A stretch of DNA of 64,000 nucleotides, from the NCBI GenBank assembly GCA_028873695.1, contig JAPPNU010000071.1, forward strand, positions 1 through 64,000, read 5' to 3'. Position numbers and translations under genes: made by a program. This document shows positions 34,363 through 43,090 of the stretch, in pieces. Within the stretch, counting starts at the first letter, position 1; every line of letters begins with the position of its first letter. This stretch comes from Gemmatimonadota bacterium. GTDB lineage: Bacteria > Latescibacterota > UBA2968 > GCA-2709665. The notes beneath the pieces are model-generated. The model worked only from the letters and a program-made list of their open reading frames with translations. It was not told where the DNA came from and ran no database searches.

Positions 34363-35748
34363 TTGACGGAATCGAGTTACCGGGGAATACTGCTACCCGA
34401 ACGTCCCACCCACATCGACGTCGGGTCCGTTCTGCCCGACTACCGCGCCATGCTGCTTGCGGTAATGGCCGCCATTGCGGATCGGTATGAACGCGCGCCT
34501 GACTACCCCTTCATCGATACCAAACTGGACCTCATCACCGGAGAGGACTTCCCACCTGACGATCCCGTTCGAGGGCCGAACGCGGTCTACGGCTGGATTC
34601 AGGGTCGCGGTCTCGAATCCCTGGCCGGGCACTGCCGGTGGATGCGCCGCCATCATCTGGCGCCGGAACTGCGGCAACGCCTGGAGCCCGTCGCGGCCGG
34701 GGTACTCGAGGCGCTGCTTGCGATCCGAGCCCGGAACGCCGGCCGCCTTTCGTTTTTCATGACCGCGGACGGAGACCCGTTTACGCTGGACGACGAAGGC
34801 GGGATCCAGGCGATGAAGCTCACGGAGGAATCCAGCTACGGGTTCAGCGACCTCTTCAGCGCCAAGGGCATGGTTGCCGCGGCGAGATACCTCGAGAAGG
34901 GGGATGCCGAAGCGGAAGCGATGGACTATTGCCGCCGCGTGGACGACGCGATCAACGAGGGTCGTTTCGTAACCGACCAGGTTTCGCTGGATCCCGGGAA
35001 CCCCGCGGGACCCCGGCACGGCCGCCATCCCCACGGCGCGTACATGATTCAGATCGGCGCCGCCGCTCTGCTGGCCGAACACCGCGCTCCCTGCAGCGTC
35101 GAGATGGGGCTGCGCCTCATCCGTCATGAATTGCGGACCTACGTCAATCTGAACGGGCGGGTCCCGCGGCTCCGGGAGTACGACTTCTGGGAAGCGGTGG
35201 ACGACGACGGCGCGCCCTGCGAGGATGACGGAAAGATCCTGTCAGATCCCGGCCATGTCCTCGAGTTTATCGGCCTGACGTTGAAATTCACCTCGACAGT
35301 CAGAGAAAACGCGCTGGCGGACACCGGACAGCGGAAGGAAATCGCGGAGGTCGAAGCCCTTATGCCTGCTCTGCTCTCGCATACCTTTGCGGCGGGCTTC
35401 CAACCCGGTCCCGGCGGGATCTGCAAGGGTTTCGACCTGGTTTCCCGCGCACCCGCCAACACCGACATGCCGTGGTGGAACCTGCCCGAAACGCTGCGCG
35501 CCGCCGCGTACTGCTTTTCGATTGCCCGTACCGCGGGACAGCGACAGGACGCCCTCGACATATTCAGCGCGTGCCACAACGCCTTAACAAGGCACTTCGT
35601 TCGTCCGGACCTCCACCTGATGGCCTATCAGACCCGAGACGAATCGGGCCGTGTCGCGCCGGTGATTCCCGCCACCGCGGATGCCGACCCGGGATACCAC
35701 ACGGGCCTGAGCATCATTGACGTGCTGGAAATCTTCGAAAACATGTAA
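34363..35748 (+). CDS. AGE-like alpha/alpha-barrel protein, function unknown
   Basis: A 461-residue soluble helical protein. Patterns near the C-terminus (PWWNLPETLRAAAYCFSIAR and DADPGYHTGLSIIDVLEIF) resemble (alpha/alpha)6 barrels such as N-acylglucosamine 2-epimerases and unsaturated glycoside hydrolases. No catalytic residues can be assigned with confidence. The start is TTG at 34363 with AAGGAG eight bases upstream; the first in-frame ATG would remove conserved-looking sequence. It stands 23 bases before the FetA gene on the same strand, and it may act on a sugar derivative. Confidence 0.5.
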   Translation: MTESSYRGILLPERPTHIDVGSVLPDYRAMLLAVMAAIADRYERAPDYPFIDTKLDLITGEDFPPDDPVRGPNAVYGWIQGRGLESLAGHCRWMRRHHLAPELRQRLEPVAAGVLEALLAIRARNAGRLSFFMTADGDPFTLDDEGGIQAMKLTEESSYGFSDLFSAKGMVAAARYLEKGDAEAEAMDYCRRVDDAINEGRFVTDQVSLDPGNPAGPRHGRHPHGAYMIQIGAAALLAEHRAPCSVEMGLRLIRHELRTYVNLNGRVPRLREYDFWEAVDDDGAPCEDDGKILSDPGHVLEFIGLTLKFTSTVRENALADTGQRKEIAEVEALMPALLSHTFAAGFQPGPGGICKGFDLVSRAPANTDMPWWNLPETLRAAAYCFSIARTAGQRQDALDIFSACHNALTRHFVRPDLHLMAYQTRDESGRVAPVIPATADADPGYHTGLSIIDVLEIFENM

Positions 35749-35771
35749 CCATTTGTGCGTTACAGGCAGCC

Positions 35772-36434
35772 ATGCGCCTCGAGATCAGGAACCTTTCGCT
35801 ACGGTACGGCACAAAAAAACCGCTGTTTCAGCGAGTGGACCTCACCGTTGACAGCGGGGATTTCGTGCTTATCCACGGGCCGTCGGGAAGCGGCAAATCC
35901 AGCTTCCTCAGGCTGCCCAACCGGCTGCAGGAACCTACCTCGGGCGACATCCTTCTCGACGGCAAGCCAGTGACTCACCACAACGTCACGCAGCTGCGTC
36001 GAATGGTCGGCTACGTCCAGCAGACGCCCGTGACGGCGGGCGGCAGCGTGCGTAGCAACCTGACCCTGTCGTTCACGTTCAAGTCCTGGCGCGAAAGGCA
36101 ACCGCCCGACGAAGATCGGCTGCGAGACCTCATGGATGATTTCCTGCTTCAGGACGTGGATCTCGACGATGACGCGGATACCCTATCCGTCGGCCAGAAA
36201 CAGCGGATGGCGCTGATCCGTTCGCTGCTGTCCGATCCCCGCGTCCTCCTCTGTGACGAACCCACTTCCGCCCTCGATCCGGAGTCCAAATCCGTGGTCG
36301 AAACATGGCTGGAACGACTCGCGCTTGAACGGAACATCGGCATTGTTCTGGTCACGCACCTGGACTTCACGCCGGTTCGAGTCAGGGCGCGGCGATACCG
36401 GCTCGACGGCGAACTCAGGGAGGTTTCGGTTTGA
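35772..36434 (+). CDS. fetA: FetA-like ABC ATPase (iron exporter)
   Basis: A 220-residue ABC ATPase with Walker A GPSGSGKSS near residues 37-45, signature LSVGQKQRMALIRSLL and Walker B VLLCDEPTSALD. The short size and the adjacent UPF0014-type permease identify it as the ATPase of a FetAB-type system, reported to export iron and raise oxidative stress resistance in E. coli. The stop overlaps the TTG start of the permease (TTGA), so translation is coupled. Confidence 0.85.
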   Translation: MRLEIRNLSLRYGTKKPLFQRVDLTVDSGDFVLIHGPSGSGKSSFLRLPNRLQEPTSGDILLDGKPVTHHNVTQLRRMVGYVQQTPVTAGGSVRSNLTLSFTFKSWRERQPPDEDRLRDLMDDFLLQDVDLDDDADTLSVGQKQRMALIRSLLSDPRVLLCDEPTSALDPESKSVVETWLERLALERNIGIVLVTHLDFTPVRVRARRYRLDGELREVSV

Positions 36435-37204
36435 ACCTGATCGAGATCTCTCCCATGCAATTGCTTCTGTGCCTCGTATTCGTCCTGATCGCGGGTACCG
36501 GCTCGGTTGTCTTCCGTCTCAACCTGGAAAAGGACCTCGCGTGGGGAACCGTGCGCACCTTCGCGCAACTCTTCCTCGTCGGCTACGTTCTCAAGTACAT
36601 CTTCCAGATCAACAACCCGTACCTGATTCTTATCCTCTTCGTATGGATGGTTTTCTGGGCCGCCCACGCCATCCGCGGCCGGGTAATGGAAAAGGAGGTG
36701 GCCTATTTTGTGCCCACCTTCATCTCCATGGTCGCCAGTTACACCACCGTGTCCATCCTGGTAACGGCCGTCGTCGTTCAGGTCGAGCCGTGGTACACCC
36801 CGCAGTACTTCATTCCCCTGGGCGGCATGATTGTCGGCAACTCCATGAACGCGGTTACGATCGCCCTGGAACGCCTCTTTTCCGACCTGCGCAAACAGCG
36901 GGACCAGATCGAACTCGCCCTTTGCCTCGGCGCCACCTACCAGGAAGCCACGGCAACGATTCTTCGGGACGTGGTCAAGGCCGGTATGATCCCTTCAATC
37001 AACGCCCTGATGACCGTCGGCCTCGTTTCCCTGCCCGGGATGATGACGGGTCAGATCCTGGCCGGCTCGGATCCGATGACCGCCATCAAGTATCAGATCA
37101 TCGTCATGCTGATGATCGTTGCCGCCACCGCTATCGGCTCGATTATCGTCGTGCACGTCGTCCGCCGTCGCTGCTTCACCCGGGCGCATCAGCTGGCGAT
37201 ATAA
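36431..37204 (+). CDS. fetB: FetB-like permease (UPF0014 family)
   Basis: A 257-residue membrane protein with about seven helices. Family blocks are visible: IPLGGMIVGNSMNAVTIALERL near 131, the coupling segment EIELALCLGATYQEATA near 155, and MNALMTVGLVSLPGMMTGQILAG near 190, where the coupling helix contacts the ATPase. The TTG at 36431 is chosen because it overlaps the FetA stop in the usual way. It works with FetA as a metal exporter. It is convergent with the SDR gene, with only five bases between stops. Confidence 0.88.
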   Translation: MNLIEISPMQLLLCLVFVLIAGTGSVVFRLNLEKDLAWGTVRTFAQLFLVGYVLKYIFQINNPYLILILFVWMVFWAAHAIRGRVMEKEVAYFVPTFISMVASYTTVSILVTAVVVQVEPWYTPQYFIPLGGMIVGNSMNAVTIALERLFSDLRKQRDQIELALCLGATYQEATATILRDVVKAGMIPSINALMTVGLVSLPGMMTGQILAGSDPMTAIKYQIIVMLMIVAATAIGSIIVVHVVRRRCFTRAHQLAI

Positions 37205-37209
37205 ACTGG

Positions 37210-37995
37210 TTAGACCGTTTCACCCGACCCGCCGTCGAAGTTGATCGCGGCGCCGGTGATGAAGGCGCCCCGGTCGGACACCAGAAACGCGACCAGATCG
37301 GCCACCTCGGCGGGTTCGCCCATCCTGCCCAGCGGCACGTCCTTTCCGAGTTTCTCACACCAGGCATCGAAATCCATGTCGCTGCCGGAGGCCGTCCAGG
37401 CCCGCTCCGCCTGCGCCGACCTGATATTCGTGAGGCACACCGTATTGACGCGAATTCGATGCTGCGCCAGGTCCTTCGACGTCGCCTTGCTCAATGCGAT
37501 CCCCGCCGCGCGGCTCACCGACGTGGGCACTGAACCCGGCCCCGGCGCCTTGCCCCCCGGATGCGTGATGTTCACGATGCTGCCCCCGCCACGCGACTTC
37601 ATGTGCGGAACCGCCAGACGTGAACCGCGGACCGCGGCCCAGAATTTCAAATCGAAGTCTCCCTGCCAGACGGACTCGTTCGTATCTTCGAAGTGATGGC
37701 CTTCGGAACGGCCGGCGTTGTTGACCAGGATATCGATTCCGCCGAATTCGGACACTGCGTTATTTACGAACCGTTCCACGTCCGCCGCCAGCGTGACGTC
37801 CGCCGCCACCGCGAGGACCTCGGCGCCGGATTCCGATCTGATGGCGTCCGCCGCGTCCGCCAGAACGTCCTCCCGCCGCGCGCACATCGCAACCCGGCAT
37901 CCCTCCCCGGCCAACTTCAGGGCGATCCCTCTTCCGATGCCCTCGCTGCCCCCTGTCACCAGCGCCACCTTGTCCGTCAGATTCAACTCCAGCAT
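37210..37995 (-). CDS. SDR-family oxidoreductase with altered active site
   Basis: A 261-residue short-chain dehydrogenase/reductase fold protein. The nucleotide site TGGSEGIGRG (residues 14-23) and the NNAG motif (92-95) are intact. At the YxxxK position the sequence reads PTSVSRAAG: Thr158 replaces the catalytic Tyr and Arg162 replaces Lys. I recall a subgroup of SDRs with this SVSRA pattern, so this may define a clade rather than a dead gene; the classical proton relay is absent. AAGGAGGG lies six bases before the ATG at 37995, so the longer start at 38019 is rejected. It sits next to ThuA on the same strand. Confidence 0.85.
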   Translation of the reverse strand: MLELNLTDKVALVTGGSEGIGRGIALKLAGEGCRVAMCARREDVLADAADAIRSESGAEVLAVAADVTLAADVERFVNNAVSEFGGIDILVNNAGRSEGHHFEDTNESVWQGDFDLKFWAAVRGSRLAVPHMKSRGGGSIVNITHPGGKAPGPGSVPTSVSRAAGIALSKATSKDLAQHRIRVNTVCLTNIRSAQAERAWTASGSDMDFDAWCEKLGKDVPLGRMGEPAEVADLVAFLVSDRGAFITGAAINFDGGSGETV

Positions 37996-38119
37996 CTCGG
38001 TCCCTCCTTGAGTCGACACCCTGTGGCATCAACAGTGTCTTCGGTAAACGAGCGAGGTCGCAGTCCGGCTGAGCGTCGGGCTTTCGACCTCTCGAAGCGC
38101 CGTCTTCAGCGTGTAACGT

Positions 38120-38758
38120 TCAACCTGCGGCCCAGCGCACGCCCTGGCAGAGCATGGCCTGTACCGGGGGCCTCGCGAACGTCCCCGGACCGTGGCCGAG
38201 CGCCGTGTAGAAGACCCGTCCCGATCCATACGCTTTCACCCACGCAAGGGGAAACGTCCCGCCGTGCCATTGCGCGGAGGCGAGAATCCGCAATTGAGGT
38301 TCATACGCCGAAATGTAGATTTCGTCGTCCACTTCGAAATCCTCGATGCCCGCCATCACAGGATGGTCGCCGTCTTCCACCCGTACGGTAAACGTCAACC
38401 CGGGCGGGTGCCAGTTGGCATGTCCGCCCAGCAGGTCGACGGCCCGCCCGCCGATCCACCACGCCGATCCGTGTATCCCAACGAGCCCCTTGCCGCCGGC
38501 GACGAACCCGTAGAGCCCGTCTTCCTGCGCGGGCGTCAGGTCCGGTTCGCGCGCAATGGAACCGTCCTCCCGCCTGGCGGTGCGCGTGAATCCCGTTCCG
38601 AACACACAGACGTCATAGGGATCCATCCCGCTCGCCAGCAAGTCCTTGTCCTCGCTCAGTTCCACGGACAGTCCGGACTGGTCGTCCAGAAACCCGTGGA
38701 TCATTCCCGCGCTCTGATCGAAGCCGTGATTCCCACCCGACAGGATCAATACGTTCAT
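38120..38758 (-). CDS. ThuA-like domain protein
   Basis: A 212-residue protein of the ThuA/class I glutamine amidotransferase-like fold, found in many sugar-degrading genomes and linked in rhizobia to trehalose use. Blocks include ILSGGNHGFDQSAG at the N-terminus, GGKGLVGIHGSAWW near 88 and GSGRVFYTALGHGPGTFARP near 179. The usual HxH..G and FHG features are present. Function in this setting is unknown; a ketosugar or sugar-derivative role with the neighbouring SDR is possible. It starts with no strong ribosome site. Confidence 0.85.
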   Translation of the reverse strand: MNVLILSGGNHGFDQSAGMIHGFLDDQSGLSVELSEDKDLLASGMDPYDVCVFGTGFTRTARREDGSIAREPDLTPAQEDGLYGFVAGGKGLVGIHGSAWWIGGRAVDLLGGHANWHPPGLTFTVRVEDGDHPVMAGIEDFEVDDEIYISAYEPQLRILASAQWHGGTFPLAWVKAYGSGRVFYTALGHGPGTFARPPVQAMLCQGVRWAAG

Positions 38759-39147
38759 TGTTATGCCTCCTCTGGATGACTGTTGCCCTTAGATTTCAGC
38801 GGCGGCGACCCGGACGGCTGTCAATGCGGGGCGTCGCGGCATCGCGAATGGGCGCCAGGCTCGCCTCCGACAGGGGTCAGTAGAACCTGATGAATCTCTT
38901 AACTAATTGATTTTACTCATCTTCTATCCAGTAACCTCACGTCGTACTAAACATGCGTAGCGAGGATTCCGATGTCAATGGTTTTCCGCGGCGTCGGCGT
39001 TGGCGGAACCTGCCTCTTGATTCGCGTTCTCATATCCCCTAAATTCAACGGGGCGGCGGTCCTGCTCCCCGGTGCGGGGATTGAGACTGTCTCTCGCCGG
39101 AAACCACATGACCTGCGCACATCGTCAATTTACAGGAACCCGACGCA
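38759..39147. other. Divergent intergenic region
   Basis: It separates ThuA (minus) from the small-protein/nucleotidyltransferase pair (plus). It is AT-richer around 38890-38945, consistent with promoters, but no box pair with proper spacing stands out. No gene is seen. Confidence 0.4.
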
Positions 39148-39426
39148 ATGTACGAAGGTGAAGTCAGGGATTGGTACGCTCGTTCCCCCGCGGAGCGTTT
39201 CGTCGAGTCTCAGAAACTCTGGGAGATATTCCTGCTCTTTGGAGGAGACCTTGAACCAGAGCCCGATACCCAAAGCCCTTTCCACGATATTCGGTTCCAG
39301 AGTCCGGGCGCTGCTGATGGGCGGACAGGCCTGCATCCTTTACGGAGCGGCGGAGTTCAGCCGGGACATCGATCTGGCGATACTGGCATCGGCCGACAAT
39401 CTGAATCACCTGCGGACTGTTCTTGA
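39148..39426 (+). CDS. Small protein overlapping a nucleotidyltransferase gene
   Basis: A 92-residue protein beginning with an acidic helix (MYEGEVRDWYARSPAERFV) and a conserved-looking ESQKLWEIFLLFGGDLEPEPDTQSPF segment, then a Gly/Arg-rich tail. I recall a widespread uncharacterised family with this W....F...GG.LEPEPD.QSPF pattern lying directly before a nucleotidyltransferase. The next gene starts inside it (39251) in another frame, so the two are tightly coupled. The arrangement resembles a toxin-antitoxin pair, with this as the partner; this is inference. Confidence 0.6.
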   Translation: MYEGEVRDWYARSPAERFVESQKLWEIFLLFGGDLEPEPDTQSPFHDIRFQSPGAADGRTGLHPLRSGGVQPGHRSGDTGIGRQSESPADCS

Positions 39427-39997
39427 TCAATTGCAGGCCGAAACGAGGTACGTGCCTGATTTGAGCCGGGAAGTGCTCGCTCGGGGACATGCCTGCCACT
39501 TCAGGTGCGGCGCTCCCGGTGTCGAGGGACTTCGAATTGATGTAATGGGTAAGCTGAGAGGTCTGCCGAACTTCGATGTATTGTGGAATCGTCGGACGGA
39601 AATCGTACTTCCTGAGGTCTCTGCCGTACCGGTGATGGCGTTGGAAGATCTGGTTCGCGCGAAGAAAACGCAGCGTGACAAGGACTGGCCGATGATCCGT
39701 CGCCTGATCGAGGCCGATTACTATCAGCGTCATTCCACGGCATCTGAAGAAAACGTGCGATTCTGGCTCGCAGAATGCAGGACGCCGGACATCCTTCAGG
39801 AGATCGTGAGCAAATATCCAGGTCTGACCCGCGACATGGTCGGGAGCCGACCGCTTTTGAGAAGTGTTTTGGTGGGACGGCATACAGACACCGAGGGTCT
39901 GCTGCGCGACGAGGAAGATCGCGAACGTAGTCTGGACCGTCGTTACTGGGCGCCCCTGAGAGAAGAATTGGCTGCATGGCGCCGCCGGCGAGGATGA
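39251..39997 (+). CDS. Nucleotidyltransferase-fold protein (MNT/AbiEii-like)
   Basis: A 248-residue protein with a polymerase-beta-type nucleotidyltransferase core: LLMGGQACILYGAAEFSRDIDLAIL near residues 21-44 with Gly24-Gly25 and the metal pair Asp39/Asp41. A third acidic position, Asp76 or nearby, is likely in the LRIDVMG block. The TTG at 39251 is chosen because GGAGGAG lies five bases upstream; the preceding open frame is the leader of the small protein in a shifted frame. Together with the overlapping small protein it could be a toxin-antitoxin or antiphage module (NTase toxins add nucleotides to targets) or a housekeeping enzyme; evidence is insufficient to decide. Confidence 0.7.
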   Translation: MNQSPIPKALSTIFGSRVRALLMGGQACILYGAAEFSRDIDLAILASADNLNHLRTVLDQLQAETRYVPDLSREVLARGHACHFRCGAPGVEGLRIDVMGKLRGLPNFDVLWNRRTEIVLPEVSAVPVMALEDLVRAKKTQRDKDWPMIRRLIEADYYQRHSTASEENVRFWLAECRTPDILQEIVSKYPGLTRDMVGSRPLLRSVLVGRHTDTEGLLRDEEDRERSLDRRYWAPLREELAAWRRRRG

Positions 39998-40033
39998 ATT
40001 CAACGAAGGGTTTCTTTCGCGTGGAGCGGTGCC

Positions 40034-41053
40034 ATGGCTGCCATGCCGCTGAGCGAAGCCATCCTGAATTACATGGTTCCTTGGACACGAGAGGACTGGC
40101 CGCCTGATTGGGGGACGGTCTTCGGCCGGCCGGGCACGCTGGTTGTTGAAATCGGCTTCGGCACGGGCGAGTTTCTGGTGGACCGGGCCCTTGCGCATCC
40201 GGAGATGAATTTCGTAGGGATCGAACGTTCGTGGGTGTCGGTTCAGCGGCTGTTCAGGCGGTTGGAGCGGAACCAACCGAAGAACGTGCGGGTGGTCCAC
40301 GGAGGGGCGGACTTTGTGCTGGAACGCCTCTTTTCGACGGAAAGTATCACGCACGTCTATATCAACTTCCCGGATCCCTGGCCCAAGGAGCGGCATCACG
40401 GCAGGCGCCTGATCCAGCCGGCATTCGTCCAGGTGCTGGCGGAGCGTCTGGCGCCGGGCGGGACGGTGACCGTGGCGACTGACCACGCGGAATACGCGTC
40501 GTGGATTTCGGAGATTCTGGACGCGCAGCCGCTTCTGCGATCCGGCTTCCAGTCACCGTGGGCGCCTCGTTTGCACGACAGGAAGCCCACCAAGTACGAA
40601 CGCAAGGCACTGGACGCCGGCGTGTCCGTCCACTATTTCGTCTGGTTGCGCGAAGCCGGCGGCGCCAGGGCGAAAACCGTTGAAGAGGTCGGACCGATGC
40701 CGAATATGCTGCTGAGGGGGAAGTACGACCGTGCCCGGTTGCCAGCGGATTTCGAGGCGTGCTCGTTGCGGACGGAACATCGCGGGGTGACGGTGGTGAT
40801 CAAGCTGGCGGCCATCTATACCGACCGGAACGGGGACTGCCTGGTGGAGGCGATGGTGAAGGAAGGCGCATTCTCCCAGCACTTCGGCATTCTGGTTCTG
40901 GCGCGCTCCGGTAACCGTGTGCTGATCAAACTGTCGCCGATGGGGCAGCCGCGGCCCACGTGGGGGGTGAAGCAGGCGGTGGGCAGGGTGGGAGAGATGG
41001 TGCTGACGCACTGTCCCGGGTTGAGCGTGGCTGAAAGCGCGGTCGGACGCTAG
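40034..41053 (+). CDS. trmB: tRNA (guanine46-N7)-methyltransferase with C-terminal extension
   Basis: TrmB makes m7G at position 46 of tRNA using SAM. The core has the SAM motif VEIGFGTGEFL near residues 38-48 and the family signature YINFPDPWPKERHH near 118-131, plus a catalytic-type TDHAEYA block near 153. At 339 residues it is about 100 longer than usual: residues from about 215 form an extra domain (RGKYDRARLPADFEACSLRTEH...) of unknown role, seen in some TrmB-like proteins of other phyla. GGAG lies eight bases before the ATG. It is convergent with selD. Confidence 0.88.
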   Translation: MAAMPLSEAILNYMVPWTREDWPPDWGTVFGRPGTLVVEIGFGTGEFLVDRALAHPEMNFVGIERSWVSVQRLFRRLERNQPKNVRVVHGGADFVLERLFSTESITHVYINFPDPWPKERHHGRRLIQPAFVQVLAERLAPGGTVTVATDHAEYASWISEILDAQPLLRSGFQSPWAPRLHDRKPTKYERKALDAGVSVHYFVWLREAGGARAKTVEEVGPMPNMLLRGKYDRARLPADFEACSLRTEHRGVTVVIKLAAIYTDRNGDCLVEAMVKEGAFSQHFGILVLARSGNRVLIKLSPMGQPRPTWGVKQAVGRVGEMVLTHCPGLSVAESAVGR

Positions 41054-41109
41054 TGTTGTGTCCCGGGCACGGATTTGCCGATTGGTGAGGTATTTTTGGG
41101 GCAGGACGC

Positions 41110-42165
41110 TTATGCAAAGATGATATGCGCGCTCCCGTCGAGGGGCTTTGCGAAACCGATGATTCGGGCAGCTTCCTCTCCGGCGTCGTGCAGCGCGGTC
41201 AGAAGGCTCCGGCCCTGGTCCGGCGGAACCGAGACCAGCAGACCGCCGCTGGTCTGGGGATCGACGAATACCTCGTCGTGCCGATCCGGCAACGCCGCGT
41301 CGAAACGGGTCGCGTCCCGGATGAGTTCCCTGTTCGCGGCGTTTGCGCCGGTTCCGACGCCCTTCTCGTACATTTGACGGGCTTCCGGCATCACGGGGAC
41401 GTCCGCCGCGGCGATCTCCAGGGTGAGCCCGGAACCCGTGGCGATTTCGAGGGCGTGGCCGGCCAGGCCGAAACCGGTCACGTCGGTGGCAGCGTGGACG
41501 TCGAACCCGGCTATGACGTCCGCCGCGGTCTTGTTGAGCGCGGTTGTGGTGTTGAGGCACGCCTTCACCGCTGCGTCCGAGACCCATCCCTTGAGGTTGG
41601 CGTTGAAGAGTACGCCGCTGCCGATGGGTTTGGTCAGGATGAGCAGGTCGCCCGGACGTGCGCCCGTGTTGTGCCAGTATCTTTCGGGGTGCACGACTCC
41701 CGTCACGGACAGGCCGAATTTGGGTTCCTCATCGTCGGTGGTGTGCCCGCCCGCCAGTACGGCGCCGGCTTCCGTGATTTTGCTGAGGGCGCCCTCTACG
41801 ATGCCCTCCAGGACCTCCGGCCCGAGGCGACGGGATGGGAATCCGATCAGGTTCAGGCACGCGATCGGCCGTCCACCCATGGCGTAAACGTCGCTGAGGG
41901 CGTTGGCCGCGCCGATCTGTCCGAAGACGTACGGATCGTCCACCGGAGGCGTGATGAAATCCGCCGTGAGCACGAGGGCGGTCTCATCGTCCAACCGGTA
42001 GACGCCGGCGTCGTCGCTGGACTGAAATCCGACCATCAGATTCGGATCGGCGTTTTGCGGCAGGCCGTCCAGAAGGTTCTTCAGTCCGACCGGACTGACT
42101 TTGGCCGCTCAGCCGCAGGTCCGCGCCAGGCTTGTAAGCGTATGTTTCTTCCTGATGAACGACAT
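41110..42165 (-). CDS. selD: Selenide, water dikinase, encoded as a selenoprotein (in-frame UGA)
   Basis: SelD makes selenophosphate from selenide and ATP for selenocysteine and selenouridine synthesis. A plain reading starts only at 42036 and lacks the N-terminus. Reading through an in-frame TGA at 42111-42109 extends it to the ATG at 42165 (351 residues, normal length). The active site then reads TCG-U-AAKVSP with Sec19 in place of the usual Cys, followed by the Lys of the GUAAK motif. Downstream blocks (SSDDAGVYRL, LTADFITPPVDDPYVFGQIGAANALSDVYAMGG, GHTTDD and the glycine-rich ATP region) are intact. A hairpin with a GGUC loop directly follows the UGA (see the SECIS entry). A GGGAG lies about ten bases before the ATG. 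selA, selB and tRNA-Sec are not in the window. Confidence 0.9.
42081..42111 (-). promoter_or_regulatory. Bacterial SECIS-like element of selD
   Basis: Starting at the UGA (42111-42109) on the minus strand, ten bases lead to a seven-base-pair stem (42098-42092 with 42087-42081) closed by the four-base loop GGUC (42091-42088). A short stem close behind the UGA with a GU in the apical loop is the recognition form for SelB in E. coli fdhF, where the loop begins about 15-18 bases after UGA; here it is 17. It lies inside the coding region, as bacterial SECIS elements do. Confidence 0.8.
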
Positions 42166-42312
42166 CACATGGATGCTCCCGGAGGATAATGCACACCGCG
42201 GTCTGTGCTGAAATAGATACGTGAAAACAACCGCGATCGCAACCTCAATCCATATGCACGCGCCGGTGTCCGGCCCCTGAAGTCCCTCTTGTATTTCCCC
42301 GGTACGGTACTG

Positions 42313-43029
42313 ATGAACGGTGAAATCGAAAAAGCAAACGCGCTCTCGTTCGAAAACGTCTCGAAAGCCTACGACGCAGGCGTGGGATTGCGTTATGCGC
42401 TGCGCAGCGTGTCGTTTGTGGTTGAGCCTGCCCGCAGGGTGGCGGTTGTCGGGCGCAGCGGGAGCGGGAAGTCCACCCTGCTGCACCTTGCGGCCGGCAT
42501 CGACGTTCCCACTGGAGGGACGGTGAGGGTGGGCGACCGGGACCTGAGCGCGCTGTCCGAAGAAGCGCGAACGAAACTGCGCCGCGACGAGGTCGGACTC
42601 ATTTTTCAGTTCTTCTATCTGATGCCGCACCTGCCGGTGGCGGACAACGTCGCGTTGCCCGCGATGATCGCCGGGGAAAAGCCGACGTTGTACCGCCCCA
42701 GGGTTATGGAACTCCTGGAGCGCGTGGAACTGGGCGACCGCGCGGGGGACCCGGTGCAGAAGCTGTCGGGCGGCGAACAGCAGCGGGTGGCCATATGCCG
42801 GGCGCTGCTGCTGCGGCCCGGTCTGCTGCTGGCGGACGAACCGACGGGCAACCTGGACGACGATAACGGACGGCGGGTGATGGAACTGATGATGGAACTG
42901 GTTGAAAATGAGGGTGCGACGCTGGTATACGTAACCCACAGCCGGGAATTCGCCACGCTGGCCGATGACGTCTGGGAACTGCACAGCGGAGAGCTGTGCC
43001 ATACGCCCCGGCCGCGGGCGACCGCGTGA
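42313..43029 (+). CDS. LolD/AttE-like ABC ATPase
   Basis: A 238-residue ABC ATPase with Walker A GRSGSGKST near residues 42-50, signature LSGGEQQRVAICRALL and Walker B LLLADEPTGNLD, the last typical of the LolD/MacB-type ATPases that energise FtsX-like permeases. The adjacent FtsX permease is its partner. An in-frame TTG lies upstream at 42289, but the ATG is preferred. No good ribosome site is seen. With the permease and the lipocalin at 55801 it resembles an AttEFGH-type set. Confidence 0.88.
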   Translation: MNGEIEKANALSFENVSKAYDAGVGLRYALRSVSFVVEPARRVAVVGRSGSGKSTLLHLAAGIDVPTGGTVRVGDRDLSALSEEARTKLRRDEVGLIFQFFYLMPHLPVADNVALPAMIAGEKPTLYRPRVMELLERVELGDRAGDPVQKLSGGEQQRVAICRALLLRPGLLLADEPTGNLDDDNGRRVMELMMELVENEGATLVYVTHSREFATLADDVWELHSGELCHTPRPRATA

Positions 43030-43090
43030 CCCGCACGGGGCGGAGATCGCCTCGTACGTTGACCGTTTTTCGGAGATCAGGGCCGTTCCG

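Noticed and set aside
41125..42189. A 354-codon plus-strand frame over selD
   Set aside because: Shadow of selD, whose conserved blocks are on the minus strand.
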